Source: Agelas oroides
Lineage: Eukaryota; Porifera; Demospongiae; Agelasida; Agelasidae
Length of the DNA: 64,000 bases
Direction of reading: 5' to 3'
Assembly (NCBI GenBank): GCA_949130485.1
Contig: OX422183.1
Location: forward strand, 17,125,632 to 17,189,631
Part shown: one piece after another, positions 10,291 to 22,270 of the stretch
Position numbering within the stretch: the first letter of the stretch is position 1
Layout of the letters: the number at the start of each line of letters is the position of its first letter
Made by a program: the position numbers and the translations under genes
Notes under the pieces: generated by a model
What the model was told of the DNA's origin: nothing
Seen by the model: only the letters and a program-made list of their open reading frames with translations
Databases searched by the model: none

Positions 10291-12200
10291 AATCGAAGTT
10301 CACTCCATTAAATTCTTAAATAGCCTAGTACAGTGGACCCAAACAGCGAGGATGTCACTGACTTCTTGTTATTATGCCTGTGTAACAGGTAACCCTAGGC
10401 TCAGAGACCACCAGAGGTTTATTCAACACCAAAGTGTGGGGAGGCCTGGTAAACTCATCTTCATACCTTGAAGCCGTCATGTGGAAGGTTAGAGGCAGGG
10501 TTAAATCCCAGAAGTCTCAAGTAGTCCTCCACCTATACTGCTACAATAACTTGAAGTTTAACTTGCGCATGCACGCTCCAGCAAGGAGACCTTTTTCTGT
10601 GACCATGGCTCAGGCCATGCATGGCTAGTGTGGGTCGCATATACTGCTTGTTTGTTGCTAGCCACCGTATAAATATTCATCGTTTTCTCTGCCTCCCATG
10701 CCCAGCCAGTGCAATACAAGTTCTCTTCCGTCTATTCTAGTAGCTATGCAGCTGCAGCTCACCATTCTCACCAGGTGCAGCCACTCGTCCAAATTTACCC
10801 AGGCATGCAGAACATAGTCTCGTGCCCAGACCCCACCCGTACCCCTCACGAGGAGGAAAAGGGGTCTGGTTACAATACGCGTCGGGATAGGCTAAGTTCA
10901 CCCGGTTTGAAACGGTTACGTCATCTTTAAATATTCATAACACATTTTAACCCTTCGCACTGGCGTAGCATGAGTGCTGTACTTTGACCTCGACTGCTGA
11001 CTTTTGCTTGGAGTGGCATGTATATTATAAAAGTTTGGTTGAAGAGATTGATAACATTTGCATCTCCACAACCAGGTGATAGAGGAGGTGTCTGCATGCA
11101 CTACAATATAGATCATTAGCCTTGATCCCATGCAGGCTCTAGCTTGTGTTAGCAGAAATAGAGGGAGCCTGGTACACACTGTTTGTATACACACAGTTTC
11201 TTGGATCTGTACAATCTCCTTCGTTACACTATGGAACTGCATTTTTAACAAATATTTCAGGTAGTCTTTAAAATTTGTTGTTGTTGTTTGTTTTTTTTGG
11301 GGGGGGGGAATCTTCCTCCCTGCCAACTGTGCTCATGATGAAGTCCTGAAAACACTCAGCCTTATGCAAACAAGTTAGTGTCCTGGTAAAATAGACTTGA
11401 ATGTATGTTCTAAACAAATTACACTGTCAAAGTGGACGTGATGATACACCAAAAAGGGTTGAGTACTTGTATTATGGTGAATGTCTCCACACCCAGCCTG
11501 GATAGTTACTTGTATCAGTCATAAACAGCAAATGTACACAGGGATTACACAAACCTGCATAGACAACGTACCAATACAGGGCCACTAGGAGTGTCAGACT
11601 ATTGTGTAGAATGCGTGGGGAAACTGATTTTAGACCCAGTCAGAAAATGCTCTTTTCAAACATGCAACAGGTAGCTAACACTGAGAGTATTGAATCAAAC
11701 CACCAGAGGTCAGACATTGTGGAGAATGAAACACAGGCCTGTTGCCCCAGGATGGAGAGTCTCAAGAACTTTAGTAGCTATGTGTACATGTACCAGAGTA
11801 GCCCATAATTTTTGCAACTCACATGGACTTGAGTTTTATGTCAACTTATGAGTTTTGATGCATTGGTACACTTGCAAATCACACTTTCACAGTTGGCTGG
11901 ATGCTTTTTTCAAGCAAAGCAAAACAGTCGATGTCTGTGCAATTCGCTGGTCTTCCGCTCCCTAGCCTCATACCCAGGCTCCTCCCCATGGAGATCGAGA
12001 AGCGCGTTCATAAAAGTGAACCTTGACCTTTGTGCGCATGCGCAGTTGGTTGAAAGCGCAGAGACTAAGTCGAAAGTGGTTCCAAAAACAAAAAACGCCC
12101 GCTCCCGTGTATTATTGTGAACGCGCGCGAACGGTAAAAACGGGGAGTCCTGGAAGAACTATCGGGCTATCCTATACCACACCTGGTATAGAATAATTGT
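10291..12200. other. No gene recognised
   Basis: Holds a TAGTCTCG hairpin (10815-10870), a T-run followed by a G-run near 11290, and short frames without family resemblance. Confidence 0.4.
10815..10870. repeat. TAGTCTCG hairpin MITE
   Basis: Left arm TAGTCTCGTGCCCAGACCCC and right arm GGGGTCTGG, the T/A variant of the hairpin family (TAGYCTCG..CCAGRCC). Confidence 0.55.
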
Positions 12201-12383
12201 CGAGTTCGAGTTCGAGTTCGAGTTCGAGTTGCCTCCACGGTTTCCGGTGCGCACTGTAAAGAATAATCTTGCTAGCCAGGTCCGGATAGTTTTATGTTTG
12301 GTCGGGTTTCACTTTCGAGGCTAGACAGCGAAGGGTTGCAGGTGTTTGCAGACAGCAGAGCCCGATTCTGACTGAGATCCGGC
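12201..12383 (+). repeat. Retrotransposon 5' segment, direct copy, with (GAGTTC)n
   Basis: Five GAGTTC hexamers (12201-12230) lead into a unique 155-base segment ending CTGAGATCCGGC. The same segment occurs in reverse orientation at 18491-18730, differing chiefly by a 4-base CCAG insertion here. It directly precedes the retrotransposon's first open frame, so it is probably its 5' leader. Confidence 0.7.
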
Positions 12384-12852
12384 CCAGTCCAACAAGCATG
12401 CTGTATCTGGCACAAAGGAGGTTTTTACAGGTGTTCGCCGCATTTGGGGTACCATGAAGGCGTGTACAGTCCCTACTGTCATTAAGTCAATCACACGATT
12501 GACTGGCATTGGCAGTAACGTACAAGTGAAAAGAAAGTACAAAACCAATGACAAGGGCAAAGTTGTGAAATGGTGGTACATACTGCGTGCAGAGGAAGCC
12601 GTGCTGAACCAGCTGGAGCAGGAATGGGAGAAAGTACAGCTGCAAACTTTATGGAAGCTTGAACCCTGTTACAAACTACCCATACACCCTCCAGCCCAAG
12701 AGTCTACCGAATTGGATACCCCTGCTAGTCAAAGTGAAAATGTCAACATTCCGACTGAGGATCCAGATGAGCTATCGGATAATCTTCCCCCTTTGGTCTC
12801 AACTCCCACTGCTCTGAATCAGAGCCAGTGGGAGCAAGCTGCTCAGCAGTAG
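12376..12852 (+). pseudogene. ORF1-like protein of the non-LTR retrotransposon
   Basis: An open frame from 12376 (first ATG 12454) encodes about 160 residues with KHAVSGTKEVFTGVRRIWGT, then a basic stretch (VKRKYKTNDKGKVVKWW) and LEQEWEKVQLQTLWKLEPC. This charged and aromatic make-up suits the nucleic-acid-binding first protein of non-LTR elements, but no zinc knuckle is visible and the assignment rests mainly on position. It stops at 12850-12852. Coding-like text continues in another frame (12880-13045) toward the endonuclease, so the junction is broken. Confidence 0.5.
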
Positions 12853-13019
12853 AAATCTCTATTAATTACGTGGAGGGCGAAAGCTCTCAAAACCAAACAA
12901 TGCTGCAACATGGGAGCCCATTGAGACATCAGTCTCACCTTGTGGATGGCGCAAGCTATCAGCTGCTGAAGATAACTTACATAGTTTCACTAATCAGAAG
13001 CCGGATAACAATAATTTGA

Positions 13020-15788
13020 ACATTGTATACTGCAATGCAAGGAGCTTTTACACAAACATGACGAGTTATGTGCAGTTGTGGAGGCAGATAATCCAGATGT
13101 AATATGCATTGTGGAATCATGGCTGAGCACAGAAATACACGATACCGAGATTGCTATCTGCGGTTACCAGTCGTACCGACTCGACAGGAACAGACATGGT
13201 GGTGGGGTCATTGTCTATGTGCGTTCATATTTTGTCACTACTTTAGTTCCTGTACCATCTCATGGCTTGGAGATCATATCATTAACTGTTAGCAATGGCA
13301 TAGGTAAAGTCTGTATTTCTGTCTTTTATCGTCCACCCAGTTCTCCCTCTGTCATTTTTGAAGATCTATTTTTGTACTTGCAATCATTGAATATTCCAGA
13401 GTTTTGTAATTTTATTTTGTTAGGGGATTTTAATGTTAATTTTTGTAATTATACTCACCCTTTTTATAGGAAGTTGCTCAACATTTTTAATTCTTTTTGT
13501 TTATCACAAGTTGTGTCTGAACCCACCCACCTATGTTCTAATGGCAGTTCTTCTATGATTGATCTCATAGCTGTGTCATCACCATCTCTGTTTCAGTCAT
13601 GTAACACTATTCCCCCTCTTTCCAGTTCAGATCACCTGGGTCTGTCTTTTGAATCTCAGTGGAAACACGCAAGTCAACCTCAAAGTCATCCTAAAAGGAT
13701 GGTCTGGAGATACGCACATGCTGACTGGCAAAGGGCCAATAACCTGATTGAGGAAACTGACTGGCAGTCGTTGATTACCGGTGAGGTGGACACATCCTGG
13801 AACAATTAGCAGAATCGATTTCTTGAAATTATGAGGGAGTGTGTACCCCATAGGAGTTTACCACCTCGTCACAATCTTCCCTGGCTGAGCAAGAGTCTTG
13901 TGCAACTAATGAGAAGGAGGAACATGCTTTTCAGCCGTTGTAAAAGGTCTAAAAAGAAGTCTGACTTTGAGAGGTACAAGAAGCTACGTAATAGAGTGAC
14001 GACACGACTAAGAGGTGCCAAAACCTCTTTTTTCCGCCAAATAAATCCACGTGACACCAAGAAATTCTGGAAGTCTGTAAAATATCTGAACAAGAACCAA
14101 AGTTCCATTCCTGTCCTCTCACAGGGCAACACCCTTGCTTGTACAGATAGTGAGAAGGCAGACATGCTTGGAAATTACTTTTCCAGCTGTTTCAACCAGG
14201 CGGTACCCCCACTTACCCTAGAGGATCACTCTATGTACGGTGCTGTACCATGCAACAACACACCAGAAGTCTACTTGTGTTCAGTCGATGAGATCCATCA
14301 CTCCCTGTCAACTTTGGACACTAGCAAGGCAACAGGCCCAGATAAAATATCAGCTCACATGCTAAAGGCTACAGCTAGTGCTATAGCACCATCTGTGACT
14401 GTTTTGATGAACTTGTCCCTCCAAACTGGCACTGTACCTACAGAATGGAAGAAGTCTCTTATTGTACCAATACCAAAATCATCAAAAGCTACTACCCCTA
14501 ACGATTATCGGCCTATTTCTCTCTTGAGTATTCTGAGCAAGGTGTTGGAACGGCATGTTCATCATATTATCTCGGACCATCTCCATATCATGCATCCTCT
14601 CTCAAACTCTCAATGGGGCTTCCAGCCAGGGAAGTCCACAGTGACTGCACTACTAGCCACAGTTGACAACTGGCTGAGAATGCTTGATGAGGGTAGTGAA
14701 ATCGGAGCTGTCTTTTTTGACCTACGAAAGGCATTTGATTCTGTTCCCCACAAAGTACTTATGGAAAAGCTACAACAGACTGGTCTAAATATCAACATCC
14801 TGGCCTGGGTAGGAAACTATCTTCCAGAAAGCAGATGGTGGTGGTTAATGGATCAAGCTCATCAGACTCGCATGCTCTATCTGGGGTACCCCAAGGATCC
14901 ATTTTGGGCCCTCTTCTTTTTCTAATTTATATTGACGACCTGACATACCTACCCATTTCAAATGGCAGTCACTCTGTTCTCTACGCAGATGACCTCCTAC
15001 TGTTTCGTACCATCAAAGGAAGGGAAGATTTTCAACTTTTACAGGATGATATTTCAAGCATTGACAAATGGGTACAACAGAACCATCTTACCTTTAATTC
15101 TGCCAAATGCAAGTATATGGTGATATCTAGAAAAAGAAGGCCTACTTATCCTGGAGTTTTATACCTCGGAGATACACCCCTAGAACAGGTAGAATGCTTC
15201 AAATATCTTGGCGTGATTCTTGCTAGTGACTTATCCTTTTCTCAACACATAGACTCTGTCTGCTCAAAAGCCAGAAAGATTCTTGGTCTCCTGTATCGAA
15301 GATTTTACAGTAATGCCAGCAAAGACACCTTGCTCCAATTGTACCTCTCACTGGTTAGACCTCACCTTGAATATGCTAGTGCAGTGTGGAACCCATACAT
15401 GCAAAAACACATTAAACAGCTGAAGGATGTGGAAAAATTTGCATTACGTATGGCAACCAGATCTTGGGACAGTGGTTACCAGGACCTTTTGTCATTGACA
15501 GATATTATTGCCCTGGAACCCAGAAGAGCTCAGGCCAGCCTGTGCATGTTGTTTAAAATTGTTCATGGTTTATGCTTCTTCCCACCCAATATGATCACCA
15601 CAAGGCCAAATCACAGTCAGCGTACAAACAGGCAACTACTGCTCCAACAACCATTTGCTGGTACCAACGCATATTTTCACTCATTTGTGCCACATACTGT
15701 TCATGCGTGGAACTTGCTTCCTGAGTCTGTTGTTAACTTACCTCTGCAGCATTTTAAGAGTAACATTGTTAATTATAGTTCTTTATAA
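13020..15788 (+). pseudogene. CR1/L2-like retrotransposon endonuclease and reverse transcriptase
   Basis: The first part (13078-13806) is an AP-type endonuclease: DVICIVESWL, then GYQSYRLDR with HGGGVIVYV, LGDFNVNF, a MIDL motif and SSSDHLGL holding the catalytic Asp-His. The second part carries reverse transcriptase motifs: TGPDKIS, NDYRPISLLS, GFQPGKST, FFDLRKAFDSVPH, SGVPQGSILGPLLF and the YADD active site (LYADDLLLF), followed by the usual C-terminal WNP and WNLLPESV region. Breaks are visible: a frameshift near 13045 separates NIVYCNARS from the rest, an in-frame TAG lies at 13807-13809, and one base is missing near 14822. The clade (CR1/L2 rather than Jockey) is judged by eye. A TAAAAATAAAA-type tail at 15942-15970 marks the 3' end. 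It copies itself by target-primed reverse transcription when intact; this copy is dead. Confidence 0.9.
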
Positions 15789-15970
15789 TCCTGTACATAA
15801 TATACTTATAGCTCACTGCTCCTGGCCCTTTTGTCTTATTTGTAGTGCTGTGTTCGTTTTTGTGCTGTCCCCCTTTAACAGGGTGCACTCCTTATTAGCA
15901 TATGGCTATTTTGTGTATCCATTGCCTTTTGCATAAAGTTTTATATAAAAAATAAAAAAATAAAAATAAA

Positions 15971-18484
15971 AAGTGCTAAGGGGTGTGGCTCGATGCAGTA
16001 TACACTAGTGTACATTCATTGCGTAGAGGTTGGCTCGTACGAAAATTACCGAGTACAGTTAGTTACTACAACACCTCAGCATTTACTGCAACAGGTGACT
16101 TGGGGTAGATTTGGCTCATACAGGCATGAAGTAGGTTGTTAGAGGCTTACATGGTTGTAGTAAAGGCAGGGTTGGCTCCACTGTTGAATATAGTGTGTAG
16201 AATGAGGATACAAAGCATGCAGTTGGATTGTAGGAGATCGAGTTTATTTGTCAAGAGAAATTTGGTTCATGCTGCAGAATTCTAAAAGCCGAGAAGTTAA
16301 GGTGATGATACACCTAGGTGCTTGTGTGCTTATGGAGAACAGAGCTATCTTTTCAGCTTGGAAAAATTGTTTCATGCAGTGTCCACTTTATGAGAAGGTA
16401 GTCTAGCATGCTGCCAAGCCTAATAGCCATGCATTTGTATACTTAGGCATTTTTCTACTACCCCTCATCATTCTCTATTACCCCTCAGTATTTGCTCCAG
16501 CCAAGCACAATAGCAACCCTAGCTATACAGCAACAATGGCAGCATATAGTATAACATACCTATAGATCTCAGCAATTTCTGCTACCCCTCAGCAGGGACA
16601 GTAGAAAATGCTGAAGGGAGTAGCCTGGCGGGGAATGCTGAAAGGTCATAGAGATCACTACGTGCATACTTGCCATTGTGACTGTAGTAGGATGCTGAGA
16701 TATTTCTTGGTAGGATGGGTACAACTGTGCTTGGTCCATGGCACCAAATGCTTAGGTGTGACAGGAAAAGCTCAGCAGTATTAGAAACTGATGAGAGGTG
16801 TGGCTAGCTATTGTGCCTGTCTGCTGAAATTGCTGTGTCAAGCAGTAGAAAACGGTGAGGGATAGTAAGGGATGCAGAATTGCTGTTGAGATATATGGCT
16901 GCCATTGTTCCTATAGTTTTAGAAACTGCTGAAGGGCAGTACAGCGTGTTGATAAATGCTAAGTGAAAGTAGAAATTGCTGAGCTATCCTTGCATTTAGC
17001 TATATAATTATAGTAAGCTGAAGGAAATTAGAGAATGTTAAGGGCCATGCAGTAGAGATTGCTGAAAGGTATGACTACCATTGTGCTTGAATGGAGAGAA
17101 TGCCAAGGTGGGAAAGGTACAAGGGAGGCAGTATGTACAGACTGTTGAGAGATAATGTATACTTGGCTAAAGAATACACCCTAAAGAATATTTTCTTTAG
17201 CCATGCAAGGGTCAAGGATGTGTGTGTATAGAGAGGATCACTGCATGAGGCATAACAAAAATTTCTGAGGGCATTGCTATCATCATGTACTTCACTGAAA
17301 TAAAATCCAATGAGCAGTAGAAAGTGCAGAGAAATGAGTGGCAGTAGAGATTGTAGCCTTGTTCTCAGGCTCTCGTGTGTGGAGATTGCTGACAGGTTTA
17401 ACTGCAATTGCGCTTGACTTTAGAAGTATATAGCTACCAGGAATTGTTGAGTCACATGCAATAGAGACGGCTGAAAGATAATTATGACTGCATGAGGGCA
17501 GAAGTGAAATGTCCTCTGTCACCTCCAGCCAATATAACCTTTTAGTTAGCTACTCCCCACCGTTCACTTCTGCCATATAATTATTTCTCAGCAGTCTCTA
17601 CTGCCCCTTGGGCAGTTCCTGCTACTCCAGAGAAATGCTGAGAGTAGCAAGGAATACTAAGTGGAAAGAGCTGAAGGCAACTAATGAATTAATGATGTGC
17701 CATTGGGTTAAAGAATGCTGAGGGGATAGTAGAAAATGGTAAATTGGAATAGAGGATTTATGACTGCTGTTGTGCTTTATTTAATGCTCAGGTATAATTC
17801 TAAGTAGTAGAGCTGCTTAGAGTAATGGTTGCCATTGTCCTTGACTGTAGGAATTTGTTTGAAATACTGAGGTCCATAGATAATGTTGAGAGCTATGTAT
17901 ATGGTTGCCTTCTGCTTGGGTCTGAGAATGCATGAGGGGCAGAACAGAGTGCCAGGGAGTATACATGACTGCCATTTGTGCCTGGTTGACAATGCACCTG
18001 GCTACTATTGCATGCAGAGAATGCTATGGGGTTGCAGAATTTACTGAGTTCAGTCTGAGGAGTGGACGTGACTGGAGTAATAGCTAGTCTCACAGGCAGG
18101 ACTCTCACTGGAGAGTCTGGCCTGTGAAATTAAGTAGCACTATACTCTTGAGCTTGGCTGCAAAAAATCTGTGAGTTAGATACGTCATTATGCTTGGCTT
18201 CACAGAATGCAGAGGTGTACGCCTACTAGCTATAGGCTTATAAATTGTTATGAGCACTACACTGCTTCCAGTAATGGCTGATGTTGTGCTTGGGGCTACA
18301 GAAACCTTTGGGGTGGCAGGTACTACATAGGGGCTGTAAAGATTGCTGAAAGAATGGTTGTCATTGCAGTAAATGCTGAGGTGTTGTAGTAACTAACTGT
18401 ACTCGGTAATTTTCGTACGAGCCAACCTCTACGCAATGAATGTACACTAGCGTATACTGCATCGAGCCACACCCCTTAGCACTT
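15971..18484. mobile_element. 2.5-kb foldback element with 120-bp inverted arms
   Basis: Arms 15971-16090 and 18365-18484 are inverted, nearly identical 120-base sequences beginning AAGTGCTAAGGGGTGTGGCT. The interior is not unique sequence: it is a long series of drifting units of the form ATGGCTGCCATTGTGCTTG, GCTACAGAAATGCTGAGG and CAGTAGAAATTGCTGA, each about 60-90 bases. It encodes nothing. The left arm abuts the A-rich tail of the retrotransposon and the right arm abuts the inverted retrotransposon leader. Confidence 0.8.
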
Positions 18485-18490
18485 GTCCTC

Positions 18491-18730
18491 GCCGGATCTC
18501 AGTCAGAATCGGGCTCTGCTGTCTGCAAACACCTGCAACCCTTCGCTGTCTAGCCTCGAAAGTGAAACCCGACCAAACATAAAACTATCCGGACCTAGCA
18601 AGATTATTCTTTACAGTGCGCACCGGAAACCGTGGAGGCAACTCGAACTCGAGTCAACTCGAACTCGAACTCGAACTCGAACTCGAACTCGAACTCGAAC
18701 TCGAACTCGAACTCGAACTCGAACTCGAAC
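18491..18730 (-). repeat. Inverted copy of the retrotransposon 5' segment with (GAACTC)n
   Basis: Reverse complement of 12201-12383, beginning GCCGGATCTCAGTCAG and ending in a long run of GAACTC hexamers (18653-18730). The hexamer array is about three times longer than in the left copy. The repeat produces spurious frames of alternating residues on both strands. Confidence 0.85.
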
Positions 18731-18735
18731 TTGAA

Positions 18736-19420
18736 GTTTATCCATCCCCACCACACCCGTACCGGGACTATCCCGCCACCGCTGGTGTTGCTCATGGAGG
18801 AGTATAGCTTGGGTATGTGGCAGTTTGTCTACGTAAAATTCGGTGTCATTACTGTCATATGTTACTGCATGCACTTGAATACTGGCCGTTTGTCATCGGG
18901 AACTTACCGGTTGGCAATGCGCAGTAGACTGATTATCAACTTCGAGGTGTGCGTGTGAGTGGGGTAGGAAATAGCAACTGAAACTCACTGTTGGGTGACA
19001 CTACCCTAAAGAAAAGAGAAATCAGGAAATCCACACTCAAGGTTAATACATAGACTAGAAAAGTGGATCTGAGTATGAAGGTAATCACGCCGTACTGTGG
19101 ATCGATAAAATTAACCATGCCTACCATAACTTACCTTGTACTGTATAAAGGGGGTGTATTGCCTGCAGCTAAGATGCATTTGTGACCAAGAACAAGGTTC
19201 TACAATCTTTAATAAGGGTTGCACTGTCACGGATAGCCTATACTCACGGAATGAGGGATTACAGCATGAAAGGAGGGGTGGAAATGTTTTAATAGTCTTA
19301 CGTTTGGATTTGGCTGATTATAGGAAGTTATACATGGTTATATGTGGTTACAGCCGGGTGGTTATATAATTATTACTGTGGAAGGCTAAAATATGATTTA
19401 CTATAACTTGCAACAATTTG
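18736..19420. other. No gene recognised
   Basis: Short open frames only; no splice-bounded exon or known domain was found. Confidence 0.4.
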
Positions 19421-19421
19421 T

Positions 19422-19532
19422 TATAGCACAGGTGCCAGGGATTTATGGCAGTAAACAGACCGAGTCCAAGGGCGTAGCCTGAGGACGAGGTTTGTCTACT
19501 GCAGCCATAAATCCCTGGCCACCTGTGCTATA
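19422..19532. repeat. Hairpin repeat, TATAGCACAGGTGCCAGGG arms
   Basis: Arms 19422-19455 and 19497-19532 are inverted (TATAGCACAGGT..CCAGGGATTTATGGC against GCCATAAATCCCTGG..ACCTGTGCTATA). A wider pair, TATATCCCACCTG (19533) and AGGTGGGATATATA (19777), suggests a larger element ending near 19790. Confidence 0.65.
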
Positions 19533-20299
19533 TATCCCACCTGATTGGTAGTTATTGTAAACACATCTGTACATGTGCAAGTGTTTACAGTAACTTCAAT
19601 ATTATTTACTGTCACAGTAAAATGATGTAAAATCTGTACTATAGTCTGACAATGTAGTAGACTGTAAACTAAAAATACATGGAGAGGGAATTATGAGCCA
19701 TAATTTCCCTTGTAGCCCTCAGGGAGGGAAATTATCACAGTAAATCCCCACCTGTTGATAGGCAAAACTATACTATAGGTGGGATATATAAATTGTAAAC
19801 TTGCACACTATCATAGATGAGAGTGTGATACAATAAACTACATACTCACATTTATTGTAGTGTACTGTCCGACTTGGCAAGGTTTATGTTTTCTGGTATA
19901 CAATTTGATTCACTGGCTTTGTACAATTAGCAATGCCTGAGTGCAGTTTAGTGTATTCACAAGGGCAAAACCCAAGGTACAAACCACAGGAGCCCATGGA
20001 ACAGCTCACTCTATCATTGCTAGAACCACAGTTGCCAGGGAAGCTTTATGTATACCATAGGTTACATGGATGTATTTTAGGGTACGTGAATGTATGTTCC
20101 CCATTGCTTCAAAGGCATCACTTATTGCCCAGAGGTAACTAGGGGGGTGCAGTGCATATGTGGGGTGAGTGTGAGTTAGTTGTACAGAGCATTGGTGATG
20201 CACCTTGTACATCAATCTCACTCATTGCAAGCAGTTTTCCAATGTCTATTGCACTTATATACCACCTCTAAAAACAATTCACTGCGAGGATGGCGCAGC

Positions 20300-20510
20300 T
20301 GCACGACCATCCCTTCATCAGATTCTAGCTGACAATGTTACACATAATCATTGCTTGGAACCACTACTGAAAGTTCTGGAGTTGTGGTTACAATTGAAAG
20401 AATATTCTTCTTAGCCTTAGGTCTAACTGTAACCGAGATTAGCATCAAAAAAGTACAGAAATAAGAAAATAAAAACATTAAACATGTAAAAGGGATGTAA
20501 GGATGGCATC
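20300..20510. repeat. Truncated arm of the GATGTAGGGATG foldback family
   Basis: This stretch repeats 20880-21075 almost base for base (TTCATCAGATTCTAGCTGAC .. CTGTAACCGAGATTAGCATC .. GGATGTAAGGATGGCAT), then diverges. It is one arm without a partner. Confidence 0.75.
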
Positions 20511-20866
20511 AGTCTAGATGCTAAGTACCTACGGATCACCTAAACATCAAGTTGTGGTCACATTGCCACATTCTACGCAAAACAAAACTGATCTTTAGTC
20601 TACTGACTTAGATGGGCACTCTGCTCTAGGCAGTATGCTCACTCAGACCTACCAAACTCCTTGAACTAAAATGGGTGGTGTACCCGCTGAAGGGAGGCAG
20701 TTTTATTCCTTGGATGAGTGCATCATGACCTTAATGAATGTGCACTCAGATTGCTTATTTAAACACCCAGCCTTCCTTTTTCAGGTCTTTTATAATCAGA
20801 GAACTAGAGACAGTGTTCATGTGATCGAAATTAGCTTCACAAAAGGCTCAAAGTCTGGTATGTGGA

Positions 20867-21502
20867 GTGGTTGGCCCTTCATCAGATTCTAGCTGACAAG
20901 GTTACACATAATCATTGCTTGGAACCACTACTGAAAAGTTCTGGAGTTGTGGTTACAATTGAAAGAATATTCTTCTTAGCCTTAGGTCTAACTGTAACCG
21001 AGATTAGCATCAAAAAAGTACAGAAATAAGAAAATAAAAACATTAAACATGTAAAAGGGATGTAGGGATGGCATGCCAGAAAGTATGGTAAGTTGCTACA
21101 GAGGTTTTCAGGTTGCTTGTCAAACTGCAAAGCTGCAAGTGCAAAGTCCACTTTTGTAAAATAACCACTAATCAGATTTATCGCTGTTCACTAAAGCCTG
21201 CTGTGTAACAATTTAATTAGTGGTTAGTTTAAACAGGTGGACTTTGCATTTGGCACTTGTGTAGTTTGACAAGTAACCTGAAAACCTCTGTAACAAGGTA
21301 GGGATGATATGAAAGTGAAGGTACATATGCAAAGCCTATCCCTATATCTGTTTACACAACAGTTACTCTGGTGTGAAACAATGCAGGGATGAGGCTTTGT
21401 ATATTTACCTTCACTTTCACATCATCCCTACCTTGTTTGCACACTTTTTGGCATGCAATCCCTACATCCTTTTTACATTTTTAATGTTTTATTTTCTTAT
21501 TA
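20867..21502. mobile_element. Two-hairpin foldback element, family GATGTAGGGATGGCATGCC
   Basis: The outer inverted repeat is 21028-21090 against 21439-21502 (AACATTAAACATGTAAAA..GGGATGTAGGGATGGCATGCC). Inside are two further separate inverted pairs: 21097-21150 with 21237-21292 (CAGAGGTTTTCAGGTTGCTT and its complement) and 21296-21338 with 21391-21433 (AAGGTAGGGATGATATGAAA and its complement). The left flank extends outward to 20867 with family sequence. No open frame encodes a recognised protein. The same plan recurs at 55589-58019. Confidence 0.7.

Positions 21503-21503
<1 letters not shown>

Positions 21504-21535
<32 letters not shown>
21504..21535. repeat. (TG)n microsatellite
   Basis: A run of about 16 TG units between the foldback element and a TAGCCTTG hairpin. 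Confidence 0.9.
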
Positions 21536-21537
<2 letters not shown>

Positions 21538-21635
21538 GCCTTGTTCCCAGGCCTGCCCCGTTTTTACCTTCCATTTGCATTCACAATAATACACGAGAGC
21601 AGAAGACCAGCGAAAAACGGGGAAGGCCTGGGAAC
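21536..21635. repeat. TAGCCTCG-family hairpin MITE
   Basis: Left arm TAGCCTTGTTCCCAGGCC and right arm GGAAGGCCTGGGAACA, with CCCCGTTTTT and AAAAACGGGG pairing inside. Confidence 0.75.
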
Positions 21636-21990
21636 ATTCATCACGTGAGTGGGCATGAGGTGGACATAAGGGGGAGGGACTGATATTCAAATATGTACAC
21701 ACTAAACTTGAAAGGGAGTTTCTTGTTGGTCAAGACAAGTAGTTTCAATCGTGCTAAGGTTTGGACTCCAAAACTGTGGCAGAGCACTCAAACAGATGAT
21801 CCAGTGCATTGTTTTGGTGGTTGGGCCCCTCCCCCCCACGTCCACTTTGCATTCACAAGAAAACATGGTTTGAATTTATAATCATAAACTTTACCAAGTT
21901 GACAGTACACTACAATAATCATAAGCATGTAAGTCAAGTTTACAGTACATTGAATGTACATGTATGCACATGTGCTTAGCCTTCATGTAG
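21636..21990. other. No gene recognised
   Basis: Unique-looking sequence with a short C run near 21831. Nothing further seen. Confidence 0.4.
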
Positions 21991-21994
21991 GTAA

Positions 21995-22270
21995 TGTGTA
22001 TATATAGGCATGGTCAAAGACTGAGGAGGGCAGATCTTGAGGTAAGGTGAATGAAGGGTGCCGAAGTGTGCTTTTGAGAATTTGTAGACATTAGCAAGGT
22101 GTCACAGCCTCGTTCAGCACAAAATGGCACGGCGTAACTTCACCATTGCTTTCTTTCGCTTCACTCTTTGCCCTGGCTTTCACTCCACTCTTTGCAGCTC
22201 TCTGCCTTCACTATCTTGGTCTTACAAGGTATTGACTGTGCTCTGATGGCTGTATATGAAACAATGAGAC
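21995..22270 (+). pseudogene. Decayed TATA plus signal-peptide first-exon copy
   Basis: Shares about 270 bases with the reverse strand at 40640-40855: a TATATAGG box (about 22000), a GCATGGTCAAA..CTGAGGAG block, GTGTGCTTTTGAG, and an ATG (22124) followed by ATGGC(A)NGGCGTA. In the other copy the ATG opens a clean signal peptide; here the frame is shifted partway, although the LVLQG-like end is still readable in another frame. Possibly a duplicated promoter with first exon. The product is unknown. Confidence 0.4.

Noticed and set aside
18483..18958. Several overlapping frames with alternating residues across the GAACTC hexamers
   Set aside because: All six frames stay open because of the hexamer repeat; not evidence of coding.
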